This document shows, piece after piece, positions 50,243 through 58,423 of a stretch of DNA of 64,000 nt. Under the pieces are notes generated by a model. It saw only the letters and a program-made list of their open reading frames with translations. It was not told where the DNA came from and did no database searches. The stretch's first letter is position 1. Each line of letters opens with the position of its first letter. This DNA is from Mycobacterium terramassiliense (lineage in GTDB: Bacteria > Actinomycetota > Actinomycetes > Mycobacteriales > Mycobacteriaceae), in the NCBI RefSeq assembly GCF_900157385.1, contig NZ_LT717701.1:660693-724692 (forward strand). Reading direction: 5' to 3'. The translations under genes and the position numbers were made by a program.

Positions 50243-51136
50243 CTACCCGGTGGTCTCGCCGGTGCGGGTGACCTCGTAGCCCAGCAGGCGTTCGGCCTCT
50301 TCGATACCGCCCTGCAGGTCGCCGACGGCGTTCATCTTGGACAGGTCCAGCCCGATCGTCACCAGGGTCAGGGCGATTTCCGAGGACAGGCCGGTGATGA
50401 TCACGCTCGCACCCATCAGGCCCGACGCGTCGACCGTCTGCACCAGGTGGTTGGCCACCGTGGAGTCGATCGTGGGCACACCGGTGATGTCGATGACGAC
50501 GACCTTCGCGCGGTTGGCGCGGATGGCTCTCAGCAGCTGTTCGGTGACCTGGCGGGCGCGCTGACTGTCCAGCACGCCGATGATCGGCAGAATCAGCAAC
50601 TGCTCGCGCACCTGCAGCACCGGTGTCGACAGCTCGCGGATCGCTTCCTGCTGCTGCCGGATGATGCGCTCGCGCTCCTGCACGAAGCTGACGCCCACGG
50701 TGTTGGCGATGCGGTTGGCCGCCGGCTCGTAAGCGTCGAGCACCCGGTTGAGCATCTCGAAATCGGTCTGGTACTTCTCGAACAGCGAGCGCGCGAGCAC
50801 GTCGCGCAGCAGCAGGACGATTCCCAGCACCTCGTCGGTCTCCACGCCGCGGGGGATGATGCGTTCCGACAGGTCGCGCGCGTAGGCCTGCAGGGCCTCG
50901 ACGCTGCCGGTCTCGAGCACCTCGACGTAGTTGTCGTAAACGGCGGTGGCCTCGGAGAAGAGCTCCTCGGGGGTCATCGCGGTGAGCAGCTGCGCCTCGG
51001 TGATCCTGCGGGCCCACTCCTCGCGCAACACGGTGCGGTTCTGGCGCAGGTGCTGGACCAGCTGGGGCAGCAGGCCTTCGCTGACTGTCTGCGCGGCGGT
51101 GGTGGTGCTTCCGAACTCCGACGACGAATCTGACAT
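50243..51136 (-). CDS. rsbR: Stressosome sensor protein RsbR
   Basis: 297 residues: an N-terminal helical sensor region (about 1-165, RsbRD-like rather than the haem-free globin of B. subtilis RsbRA) and a C-terminal STAS domain. The two regions aligning with B. subtilis Thr171 and Thr205 read GVLDSQRAR and VPTIDSTVANHL, so both acceptors appear to be Ser here; this alignment is by eye. RBS GGGAGG precedes the ATG. First gene of the operon and divergent from rsfB. Confidence 0.92.
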   Translation of the reverse strand: MSDSSSEFGSTTTAAQTVSEGLLPQLVQHLRQNRTVLREEWARRITEAQLLTAMTPEELFSEATAVYDNYVEVLETGSVEALQAYARDLSERIIPRGVETDEVLGIVLLLRDVLARSLFEKYQTDFEMLNRVLDAYEPAANRIANTVGVSFVQERERIIRQQQEAIRELSTPVLQVREQLLILPIIGVLDSQRARQVTEQLLRAIRANRAKVVVIDITGVPTIDSTVANHLVQTVDASGLMGASVIITGLSSEIALTLVTIGLDLSKMNAVGDLQGGIEEAERLLGYEVTRTGETTG

Positions 51137-51287
51137 CTAGCCTCCCGTTGCCGCGTCGCGCTCAGCAGTGCCTATGGGGAGACTAGTCTGGGTTATCGCG
51201 TCGCAAGTGTCGAGGGCATATTCTTCTCGCAGTTCGCCCCGCAGGTTACGCTTGCACCACACTTACGCCCGGGACAAAGGATCGCCA
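51137..51287. promoter_or_regulatory. Divergent rsbR / rsfB promoter region
   Basis: 151 bp. It contains a 10-bp palindrome AGACTAGTCT (51180-51189) and, on the plus strand, GGTTA (about 51191) followed 18 nt later by GGGCAT, a weak resemblance to the SigF consensus GGTTT-N16-GGGTA. The promoter assignment is uncertain. Confidence 0.35.
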
Positions 51288-51656
51288 TTGTCAGCTCCTG
51301 ATTCGATTACCACGCTGGTCACCGACCACGACGGTGTGTCAGTGGTCAGCGTCAGCGGCGAAATCGATCTGGTCACCGCCCCGGCGCTCGAACAGGCCAT
51401 CGGCGCGGTGGTCGCCGACGCCCCGACGGCACTGGTCATCGACCTTTCCGCGGTGGAGTTTCTCGGCTCGGTGGGTTTGAAGATCCTCGCCGCGACCTAC
51501 GAAAAGCTGGGCAAATCCACCGAGTTCGGTGTGGTGGCCCGGGGGCCGGCGACCAGGCGGCCGATACACCTGACCGGCCTGGACAAAACCTTCCCGTTGT
51601 ACCCGACGCTGGACGACGCGTTGACCGCCGTCCGGGACGGCAACCTCAACCGCTGA
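51288..51656 (+). CDS. rsfB: Anti-anti-sigma factor RsfB
   Basis: Start TTG 51288 (RBS AAAGGA 8 nt upstream) gives 122 residues, the length I recall for M. tuberculosis RsfB (Rv3687c). STAS domain: VSVVSVSGEIDLVTAPALEQA and VIDLSAVEFLGSVGLKIL, with the regulatory Ser61 in LGSVGL. RsfB binds the anti-sigma factor UsfX/RsbW and frees SigF. Its divergence from the stressosome operon suggests it may be the end target of the RsbR-S-T pathway here. Confidence 0.93.
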   Translation: MSAPDSITTLVTDHDGVSVVSVSGEIDLVTAPALEQAIGAVVADAPTALVIDLSAVEFLGSVGLKILAATYEKLGKSTEFGVVARGPATRRPIHLTGLDKTFPLYPTLDDALTAVRDGNLNR

Positions 51657-51713
51657 AGATAGGCCACCGCGAGCCTTTCTTACTTCGCGGCCGTCGGTGC
51701 GAGGATCACCACC

Positions 51714-52214
51714 ATGGACGTCGATCACCCCGAGGACGACCAGCAGTGGGACCGCAACGAGCGCGGCGAGACCGAAATTGAACGGCTGGACCGCAATTGG
51801 AACAGCCTGCTGCAGGAGCTGCGCGTGGTGCAGACCGGGGTGCAGCTGCTCACCGGCTTCCTGTTGACGCTGCCATTCCAGCAGCGCTTCGACGTCCTCA
51901 GCGACCAGATGCGGTTGGTGTACCTGGGGACGGTCGCGTGTTCGGTCGGCGCAACGGTGCTGCTGGTCGCCCCGGTCGGCATTCACCGGCTGCTGTTCCG
52001 GCGGCACCGCCTCCAAGTCCTGGTGTCGGCCGCGCACCGTTGCGCCTATGCGGGGTTGGCGCTGCTCGGCTTGGCGCTGACGGGGGTGACCGTGATCGTT
52101 TTTGCCTCGGTGGCCGGAAACCGGACGGCGTTGATAGCGGGAGCCTGTGCGCTGGCGCTGTTTACGTGCTTTTGGTGGGTATTGCCGCTACTGCTGCGAA
52201 CCCGCGGTATGTAA
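51714..52214 (+). CDS. Four-TM membrane protein, DUF6328-like
   Basis: 166 residues: an acidic N-terminus, then the conserved-looking ELRVVQTGVQLLTGFLLTLPF and RFDVLSDQMRLVYLGTV, and four TM helices in all. The pattern fits DUF6328, a common actinobacterial family of unknown function (name from memory). The stop lies 27 bp inside the end of the convergent HAD gene. Confidence 0.8.
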   Translation: MDVDHPEDDQQWDRNERGETEIERLDRNWNSLLQELRVVQTGVQLLTGFLLTLPFQQRFDVLSDQMRLVYLGTVACSVGATVLLVAPVGIHRLLFRRHRLQVLVSAAHRCAYAGLALLGLALTGVTVIVFASVAGNRTALIAGACALALFTCFWWVLPLLLRTRGM

Positions 52215-52901
52215 CTCGGCGATGCGGGTGGACCCCCAGTGATCGAGGAGGTCCTGCGGATCCGCGAAAATCGGCGACGCGCCGGCGGCCTCCAATTCGG
52301 CTGAGGAGATGCCGCCGCTCAGCACCCCGATGCACGGCACTCCCGCGGCCGCGGCGGCGTGCGCGTCCCACACGGCGTCGCCGACGAACACCGCGTGGTC
52401 GGCGCCCACCCCGGCCCGGTCCAGCGCGACCTGCACGATGCCGGGTTCGGGTTTGGCCGTGTCGACATCGCCCGACGACGTCGTCTCGGCGATGACGTCG
52501 TCGCAGTCGAGCGCCTTGAGCAGCGCCTCGAGTTCGTCGTCGGGCGCCGAGCTGGCGAGCACCACTTGCAGTCCGAGGCCGGCGACGTGCCGCAGCAACT
52601 CGCGGGCGCCGGGCAGCGGTGCCAACAGCGGTAGGAGGTCGCGGTAGTACCGGCTGTGGCCGTCGCTGAGCCGTTCCCGAACGTCGTCCGGCGCGTCATC
52701 GGACAGGGTGCGGACCAACTTGTCGCCGTCCATGCCGATGCAACGGTGCATCTTCCACGCGGCGACCGGCAGTTTTTCGTCATCGAAGGCGCGCTGCCAG
52801 GCATAGACGTGCAGATAGTTGGAATCGACGAGGGTTCCGTCGACGTCGAACAGGACGGCGGGGGTGCCCTGAAGGCGCCCCGCCGGCTTCGCGGTTGTCA
52901 T
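52188..52901 (-). CDS. HAD-family hydrolase (phosphoglycolate phosphatase-like)
   Basis: 237 residues from ATG 52901. HAD motif I AVLFDVDGTLVDSN with the nucleophile and acid Asp pair, a C1-type helical cap, motif II VVLASSAPDDE, motif III Lys in DTAKPEPGIVQ, and motif IV VFVGDAVWDAHAAAAAG. Closest in form to phosphoglycolate or sugar phosphatases; substrate unknown. It overlaps the convergent membrane gene by 27 bp. The 248 bp upstream (52902-53149) hold no gene that I can support. Confidence 0.88.
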   Translation of the reverse strand: MTTAKPAGRLQGTPAVLFDVDGTLVDSNYLHVYAWQRAFDDEKLPVAAWKMHRCIGMDGDKLVRTLSDDAPDDVRERLSDGHSRYYRDLLPLLAPLPGARELLRHVAGLGLQVVLASSAPDDELEALLKALDCDDVIAETTSSGDVDTAKPEPGIVQVALDRAGVGADHAVFVGDAVWDAHAAAAAGVPCIGVLSGGISSAELEAAGASPIFADPQDLLDHWGSTRIAELHTAGSQQ

Positions 52902-53149
52902 GTGCGCGGCATACCCGCGCCGAGGCGTGCCGACACGTCGCTCGGGGCCGTCGCGTCGCGGGTACCCTTCGAGCGATCCCGTCGCGGCGGCGCGCCGTAC
53001 GAAAGACGTTGGCGGACAGCATGTCTCCGGTTGGCCAGCGGGCACGCCGCTCCGAGCTGCGTTGGCACGTCACGAATTCGGGCCGGCTCGCGCCCCCAGC
53101 CGAGGTACCCAGAGGTTTAAATTTCGGCCTGACCGGGTAAAACCTCAGC

Positions 53150-53422
53150 ATGCTCGACACGTCCGACAGGCTGCACGCCGGAATCGATTTCGGCGTTCCC
53201 GGCCGGGTGGCCGCGGCGCTCTGGGCGCTGGGTGTGCTGGCCGGCGTGCTGGCGCTGCTGACGGGGCACGCCGGGTTGGCCATCGCGGGGCTGGTATTGG
53301 CCGTCGCGTCGCCATGGTTCGGGCTGGCCTATGTGTCGCACAACCACCGTCGGCCCGACGAATCCGCTTGGGCCGCCAGTTCAGCGCCGGTCGTCAGCGG
53401 GCCGATAAGCCTACGCAGCTGA
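53150..53422 (+). CDS. Small two-TM membrane protein, function unknown
   Basis: 90 residues: a short head, TM1 (AAALWALGVLAGVLALLTG), TM2 (LAIAGLVLAVASPWFGLAYV), and a polar tail. No RBS is seen; TAAAAC 7 nt upstream of the ATG could be a -10 for a leaderless mRNA. Family not recognised. Confidence 0.65.
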   Translation: MLDTSDRLHAGIDFGVPGRVAAALWALGVLAGVLALLTGHAGLAIAGLVLAVASPWFGLAYVSHNHRRPDESAWAASSAPVVSGPISLRS

Positions 53423-53571
53423 ACTTATCGACGCCGAGACGCGTCTATTGTCATGCCCGCAAAATTTTTGGGCCCGATTAGGTGTGGCGCAGGCCCGATC
53501 GGGGTATCGACTCAGCCACGGGTGAGTACAGGCAAGTGCGGGAACCCGTCATCCAGCAGGAAGGAACGCCC

Positions 53572-53874
53572 ATGGCGACCGCAAGCGATTACGACGCACG
53601 CCGTGTAGCCGATGTCGAGACCCAGGACCCGTCCCCGCTCCGCGAGCTGGCCACCACTCTGCCCGCCTCGTCCACCGCGGTTGTCGACGAGGATCCCAAC
53701 GACGTTCTCTTCTTCGAGCTGCCGGGCGCGGACCTGTCGAGCGAAGAGCTGTCGGTGACGGTGATTCCCCAGCGGGCCGACGAGTTCACTTGCTCGAGCT
53801 GCTTTCTAGTGCAACACCGCAGCCGGATGCGTACCTCGGGTTCGGGGCTTCCCGTCTGTGCCGACTGCGCCTGA
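53572..53874 (+). CDS. DUF4193 zinc-ribbon-like protein
   Basis: 100 residues from ATG 53572 with RBS AAGGAA. Acidic N-terminal half with DPNDVLFFELPGADLSSEELSV and a C-terminal CSSCFLVQHRSRM plus CADCA (two CxxC pairs, likely a zinc site). This is the layout of DUF4193, a family widespread in mycobacteria with no established function. Confidence 0.85.
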   Translation: MATASDYDARRVADVETQDPSPLRELATTLPASSTAVVDEDPNDVLFFELPGADLSSEELSVTVIPQRADEFTCSSCFLVQHRSRMRTSGSGLPVCADCA

Positions 53875-53932
53875 CGCCCGGGCCTGCCACGCACCTTGAC
53901 CCGAGCCGAGGCGCCGTGTTTGTGTCGTCAAC

Positions 53933-55306
53933 GTGGCAGCCTCCGCGATTCGTCCGGACGGTAAGCCGGACGCCTTGAGCCCCCCGCCGGGCCTGCCCGC
54001 TCCGCGTGCGCTTCGCTCGGCTTTCGCCGCCGCGTACGCGGTCGCGTACCTCGTGGGCGGCGAGCGCCGGATGCTGAGGGTCATCCGCCGCTACGGGCCC
54101 ATCATGACCATGCCCATTCTCAGCCTGGGCAACGTCGCGATCGTGTCCGACCCGGATCTGGTCAAGCAGGTGTTCACCGCGCCGGCGGACGTGCTGCTCG
54201 GCGGCGAGGGCGTGGGTCCCGCGTCCGCCATCTACGGGTCGGGATCGATGTTCGTGCAGGAGGAGCCGGAGCATCTGCGGCGCCGCAAACTGCTGACACC
54301 CCCGCTGCACGGTGCCGCGCTGAGCAGCTACGTGCCGATCATGGAGAACTGCGCACGAACGGCGATGCACGGCTGGCCCGTGGACCGTCCGTTCGAGATG
54401 CTCAAGGCGGCGCGGGCGCTGACGCTGGACGTGATCGTCAGGGTCATCTTCGGCGTCGACGATCCCGACGAGGTTCGGTGCCTGGGCCGGCCCTTCGAGG
54501 GCCTGCTGAACCTCGGTGTCTCAGAGCAATTGACGCTGCGCTATGCGCTGCGCCATCTCGGCGCGTTGCGGGTGTGGCCGCAGCGCGCCCGCGCCCACCG
54601 GGAGATCGACGACGTCGTCATGCCCCTCATCGCGCGGCGCCGCAACGACCCCCACCTCAGCGAGCAGCTCGACATTCTCGCGTTGCTGATGTGCGCCCGC
54701 GGCGAAGACGGAGAAAGGCTGTCCGACAGCGAGATTCGTGACGATCTGATCACCCTGATGCTGGCCGGGCACGAAACCACCGCTACCACGCTGGCGTGGG
54801 CCTTCGACCTGCTGTTGCATCACCCCGAGGCGCTACGACGCGTGCAAGCCGAAGCGCTGAGTGGGGAGGAGGCTTTCACCACCGCGGTGATCCACGAGAC
54901 ACTGCGGGTACGGCCGCCCGCGCCGTTCACGGCTCGCGTTGCGGCACAACCATTTCCGATCGGCGGCTACCTCGTCGACGCCGGCACGCGTATCGTCGTT
55001 CACATCATCGCGATAAACCGCAACCCGGTCACCTACGAGCACCCGAACGAGTTCCGGCCGGAGAGGTTCTTGGGCAGCCGGCCCGAGACGTACGCGTGGG
55101 TGCCGTTCGGGGGCGGGGTGAAACGCTGCCTGGGGGCGGCGTTCTCGCTGCGGGAGTTGATCACCGTGCTGCACACGCTGCTGCGCGAGGGCGAGTTCAG
55201 CGCCGTCGACGACGAGCCCGAAAGGATCGTGCGGCGCTCCATCATGCTGGCGCCGCGCCACGGCACCCGGGTGCGGATGCGCCCGATCCAGGCGGGTGCG
55301 CGATAG
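53933..55306 (+). CDS. Cytochrome P450 (CYP137-like)
   Basis: 457 residues from GTG 53933. The I-helix is LMLAGHETTATTLAWA, the K-helix ExxR is in VIHETLRVRPP, and haem-binding FGGGVKRCLGAAF carries the ligand Cys399. Position between the rsfB and cds1 regions matches Rv3685c (cyp137). It needs external redox partners; none are encoded nearby. Substrate unknown. Confidence 0.93.
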   Translation: MAASAIRPDGKPDALSPPPGLPAPRALRSAFAAAYAVAYLVGGERRMLRVIRRYGPIMTMPILSLGNVAIVSDPDLVKQVFTAPADVLLGGEGVGPASAIYGSGSMFVQEEPEHLRRRKLLTPPLHGAALSSYVPIMENCARTAMHGWPVDRPFEMLKAARALTLDVIVRVIFGVDDPDEVRCLGRPFEGLLNLGVSEQLTLRYALRHLGALRVWPQRARAHREIDDVVMPLIARRRNDPHLSEQLDILALLMCARGEDGERLSDSEIRDDLITLMLAGHETTATTLAWAFDLLLHHPEALRRVQAEALSGEEAFTTAVIHETLRVRPPAPFTARVAAQPFPIGGYLVDAGTRIVVHIIAINRNPVTYEHPNEFRPERFLGSRPETYAWVPFGGGVKRCLGAAFSLRELITVLHTLLREGEFSAVDDEPERIVRRSIMLAPRHGTRVRMRPIQAGAR

Positions 55307-55365
55307 CCGGACCGGTCGTCCCGCACCCGCGCCTGCGCCTGCGCCGAAATGTCGCACCCATCCGC

Positions 55366-55405
55366 TAGGTTCGTCGGCGAGTGCATGCCGTCACCGTGAG
55401 GAGTC
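55366..55405 (+). promoter_or_regulatory. Promoter and RBS of the Mrr-domain gene
   Basis: TAGGTT (55366-55371) is a good -10 box, followed by a short 5' UTR with GAGGAG 4 nt before the ATG at 55406. Confidence 0.4.
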
Positions 55406-55996
55406 ATGGAGAAGATACTCGGGTCCTTCCTGCTGGTGGGGTTGGCTCTGCCTTGGTTTTTCACTCAGCGCGCGACCGGCAGTGTGGTCGCGGGATTCTC
55501 GGCGGGACTGGGCGGCCTCGTCTTCACGGTGGTCGCCCTGCTGTGGCTCGGTGTGCAGCGCGACCGCTATCGGACCGGGCGGCAGCGCCGGCGTGACCTG
55601 CGGTACGCGATGTCGGACCTCGCGGCCGTCGATGACATGTCGGGGGTCGAGTTCGAAGAGTTTGTCGCGGCGCAGCTTCGGACCGTGGGGTGGGGCGTCA
55701 CCCACACCGCCAGCACCGGAGACTACGGCGTGGACCTGGTCGCCCAGAAGGACGGCACCCGCATGGCGGTCCAGTGCAAACGGCAGGCGAAGGCGGTCGG
55801 TGTGGCCGCCGTCCAACAGGTCGTCTCCGGCGCTCGCCAGCATGGCTGCAACCGGGCGGTCGTGGTGACCAATCGGGCGTTCACCAAAGCGGCCCGCCAG
55901 CTGGCGGCCACCCATCGATGCGGCCTCGTCGGGCGCGAGCAACTGCACATCTGGGCGCGGGCCGAAATCGACGCCGGCGCGAAGAAGTACGAGTAG
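55406..55996 (+). CDS. Membrane-anchored Mrr-type restriction endonuclease-like protein
   Basis: 196 residues: two N-terminal TM helices (ILGSFLLVGLALPWFF and GFSAGLGGLVFTVVALLWLG), a basic linker, then an Mrr_cat domain: MSGVEFEEFVAAQLRTVGW, STGDYGVDLVAQKDG and VQCKRQAKAVGVAAVQQVV, which supply the D-(Q/E)xK active site (Asp in GDYGVD and CKR). Mrr-like domains tied to membranes are found in many genomes without a modification partner. Role unknown, possibly DNA uptake or phage related. Confidence 0.88.
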   Translation: MEKILGSFLLVGLALPWFFTQRATGSVVAGFSAGLGGLVFTVVALLWLGVQRDRYRTGRQRRRDLRYAMSDLAAVDDMSGVEFEEFVAAQLRTVGWGVTHTASTGDYGVDLVAQKDGTRMAVQCKRQAKAVGVAAVQQVVSGARQHGCNRAVVVTNRAFTKAARQLAATHRCGLVGREQLHIWARAEIDAGAKKYE

Positions 55997-56127
55997 GCGC
56001 GGCCACGGCACGTTCGACAGCGCGCGTCCTCGGAAGCGTCGGCAGCAGCGATCGGCCCAATTCCTCGGCGTCAGTGTCGTGCGGGCCGCCGAGACCACCG
56101 CCGCCATCGCGGAGATACTCGACTGAG

Positions 56128-56201
<74 letters not shown>

Positions 56202-56262
56202 CTTGAAGCCACGACAGCCTATCGCACCGGCCCGCCGACTGACCAAACCGCAGGCCGCCGCG

Positions 56263-57369
56263 CTAGCTCCACGCGCAGGTGCGCTCGAATTCGACCAGCG
56301 CCTCCGCCGGGCCGCTCGGGTCGAGCCCCTGCGCGGCGACCCACTCGTCGCTGAAATAGGTGTCGGCGTAGCGGTCGCCGCTGTCGGCGAGCAGGGTGAC
56401 CACCGACCCGCTGCGGCCCTGCGCGACCATCTCGGCGATCAGCCCGAAACAGCCCCACAGGTTGGTGCCCGTCGACGGCCCCACCCGGCGGCCGAGCACG
56501 GCGCTGACGTGGCGGGCCGCGGCGATCGACGCCGCGTCGGGCACCGCGACCATGCGGTCGACCACGCCGGGCAGAAATGACGGCTCGACCCGCGGCCGGC
56601 CGATGCCCTCGATCCGCGAGGACGTCGGCATCACGACGTCGTCGCGCTCCTCGGCGTAGGCGGGAAAGAACGCGGAGTTCTCCGGGTCCACGACGCACAG
56701 CCGGGTCGCGTGCCGTCGGTAGCGGATATAGCGGCCGATCGTCGCACTGGTCCCGCCGGTGCCCGCGCCGACCACGATCCACTCCGGGACGGGGTATCGC
56801 TCCTCGCCCATCTGCTCGAAGATCGACTCCGCGATGTTGTTGTTCCCGCGCCAGTCGGTGGCGCGCTCGGCGTTGGTGAACTGGTCGAGGTAGTGCCCGC
56901 CGGTGTCGTGGGCGACCCGCTCGGCCTCGGCGTACACCTGACTCGAATCCGTCACGAAATGGCAACGGCCGCCCTGTGATTCGATCAGCGCCACCTTTGC
57001 AGCGCTGGTCGATGCCGGCATCACGGCGACGAACGGCAGCCCCAGCAGGGCCGCGAAATAGGCCTCCGACACCGCCGTCGACCCCGACGACGCCTCGACA
57101 ACCGTGGTGCCCTCGCCGATCCACCCGTTGCACACCGCATACAGGAACAGCGAGCGCGCCAGCCGGTGCTTGAGGCTGCCGGTGATATGCGTGCTCTCGT
57201 CCTTGAGGTACAGCGCGATGTCGACGCCCGTGTCCCAGGCCGAGGGTAGCGGGTAGCGGAGCAGGTGGGTATCGGCGCTACGCCGGGCGTCGGCCTGGAT
57301 CAGCCGGATCGCGTTGTCCGTCCAGTCTCGTGGCAGGGAGCGAACCGCGATCCGCGCCCGATCGCTCAA
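56263..57369 (-). CDS. cds1: PLP-dependent cysteine synthase-fold enzyme, cysteine desulfhydrase Cds1-like
   Basis: 368 residues, fold type II: the PLP Lys67 is in THITGSLKHRLA, the substrate loop is EASSGSTAVSEAYFA, and the phosphate-binding loop is VGAGTGGTSATIG. It matches Rv3684 in position; I recall that protein as Cds1, an H2S-producing L-cysteine desulfhydrase in M. tuberculosis. Cysteine synthase activity cannot be excluded from sequence. ATGA overlap with the upstream metallophosphoesterase implies co-expression. Confidence 0.85.
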   Translation of the reverse strand: MSDRARIAVRSLPRDWTDNAIRLIQADARRSADTHLLRYPLPSAWDTGVDIALYLKDESTHITGSLKHRLARSLFLYAVCNGWIGEGTTVVEASSGSTAVSEAYFAALLGLPFVAVMPASTSAAKVALIESQGGRCHFVTDSSQVYAEAERVAHDTGGHYLDQFTNAERATDWRGNNNIAESIFEQMGEERYPVPEWIVVGAGTGGTSATIGRYIRYRRHATRLCVVDPENSAFFPAYAEERDDVVMPTSSRIEGIGRPRVEPSFLPGVVDRMVAVPDAASIAAARHVSAVLGRRVGPSTGTNLWGCFGLIAEMVAQGRSGSVVTLLADSGDRYADTYFSDEWVAAQGLDPSGPAEALVEFERTCAWS

Positions 57370-58325
57370 CGCACCGAAGCTGTTGGCTGCGAACGGCTCA
57401 GGTCACTGGTGGCATCGCGGTCGCCCATCGCCGTGGCGATCAGCGTCAGCAGCATCGCCTCGGGCCTGCAGCAGAATCGCACCGGCGCGAACGGGGAGGT
57501 GCCGATGCCGGCGGACACGTGCAATTGCATGTTGGCGCCCCACCGGGACGGTCCCTTCGCGCGGGAGCGGTCCAGGCCACTGTTGGTCACCAGGGCGCCG
57601 TAGAACGGCAGGCAGAGCTGCCCGCCGTGGGTATGCCCCGCCATCACCAACTGGTAGCCGTCGGCGGCGAAGCGGTCCAGCACCCGCGGCTCGGGGGAAT
57701 GGGTCAGCCCCAGTCGGAGGTTCGCGGCCGGGCTGGCAGGGCCGGCGATCGTGTCGTAGCGGTCCCGGTCAATGTGCGGGTCGTCGACGCCGGCGGCGGC
57801 GATGTGCAGGCCGGCCACCTCGAACTCGCGACGGGTGTGGGTGAGGTCGAGCCAGCCGCGCTCGGTGAACGCCGCCCGCAGGTCCTGCCAGGGCAACGGC
57901 TCGCCACGGACCCGATGCGACGGGTTGGTGAGGTAGTTCAACGGGTTCTTCAGGCGCGGCCCGAAGTAGTCGTTGCTGCCGAAGACGAAGACGCCGGGCC
58001 GCGACAGCAGGTCGCCGAGGGTCTGCACCACCGCGGGCACCGCCTTGGGGTGCGCCAGGTTGTCGCCGGTGTTGACCACCAGGTCGGGCTCCCAGGCGGC
58101 CAGCTCGCGGAGCCAGGCCTGTTTGCGGCGCTGGTTGGGCAGCATGTGGAGGTCGCTGATGTGCAGCACTCGCAGCGGCGTGGATCCCGGCGACAGGACG
58201 GGCATGGTGATCTCGCGCAGCACGAATGCATTGCGCTCGACGAACGCGGCATAGCCGATGCCGGCCACGGTCGAGCCGAGCGCGACCGCGCCGGTGCGCA
58301 TCAGGACGGGCATAACTGAAGCCAT
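57366..58325 (-). CDS. Membrane-anchored metallophosphoesterase (Rv3683-like)
   Basis: 319 residues. An N-terminal hydrophobic helix (GAVALGSTVAGIGYAAF) precedes a calcineurin-like phosphoesterase with metal ligands in HISDLHM, VNTGDNLAH, GSNDYF, LTHSPEP and MAGHTHGGQL. The family includes YkuE-type phosphodiesterases acting at the membrane. First gene of the two-gene unit with the Cds1-like enzyme. Confidence 0.9.
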   Translation of the reverse strand: MASVMPVLMRTGAVALGSTVAGIGYAAFVERNAFVLREITMPVLSPGSTPLRVLHISDLHMLPNQRRKQAWLRELAAWEPDLVVNTGDNLAHPKAVPAVVQTLGDLLSRPGVFVFGSNDYFGPRLKNPLNYLTNPSHRVRGEPLPWQDLRAAFTERGWLDLTHTRREFEVAGLHIAAAGVDDPHIDRDRYDTIAGPASPAANLRLGLTHSPEPRVLDRFAADGYQLVMAGHTHGGQLCLPFYGALVTNSGLDRSRAKGPSRWGANMQLHVSAGIGTSPFAPVRFCCRPEAMLLTLIATAMGDRDATSDLSRSQPTASVR

Positions 58326-58359
58326 GCAGGCAGCCTACTGCCGGTTGGCTTCTGGTCGC

Positions 58360-58423
58360 GTGTAGCTTGCGCCAACGGGGGCCGCGCGCCTAGGGGGGCG
58401 GCCCCCGTTGGCGCAAGCTACAC
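58360..58423. terminator. Perfect 25-bp inverted repeat overlapping the ponA2 stop codon
   Basis: Arm 58360-58384 (starts GTGTAGCTTGCGCC) and arm 58399-58423 are exact complements around a 14-nt loop. The ponA2 stop codon (58418-58420) lies inside the first-transcribed arm. A strong terminator for ponA2, possibly a mobile or dispersed palindrome. Confidence 0.8.

Noticed and set aside
28986..51287. Genomic island with integrase or IS ends
   Set aside because: No transposase, integrase, attachment repeats or tRNA-edge insertion could be found; tRNA-Sec belongs to the sel genes. Only the synteny difference is retained as a finding.
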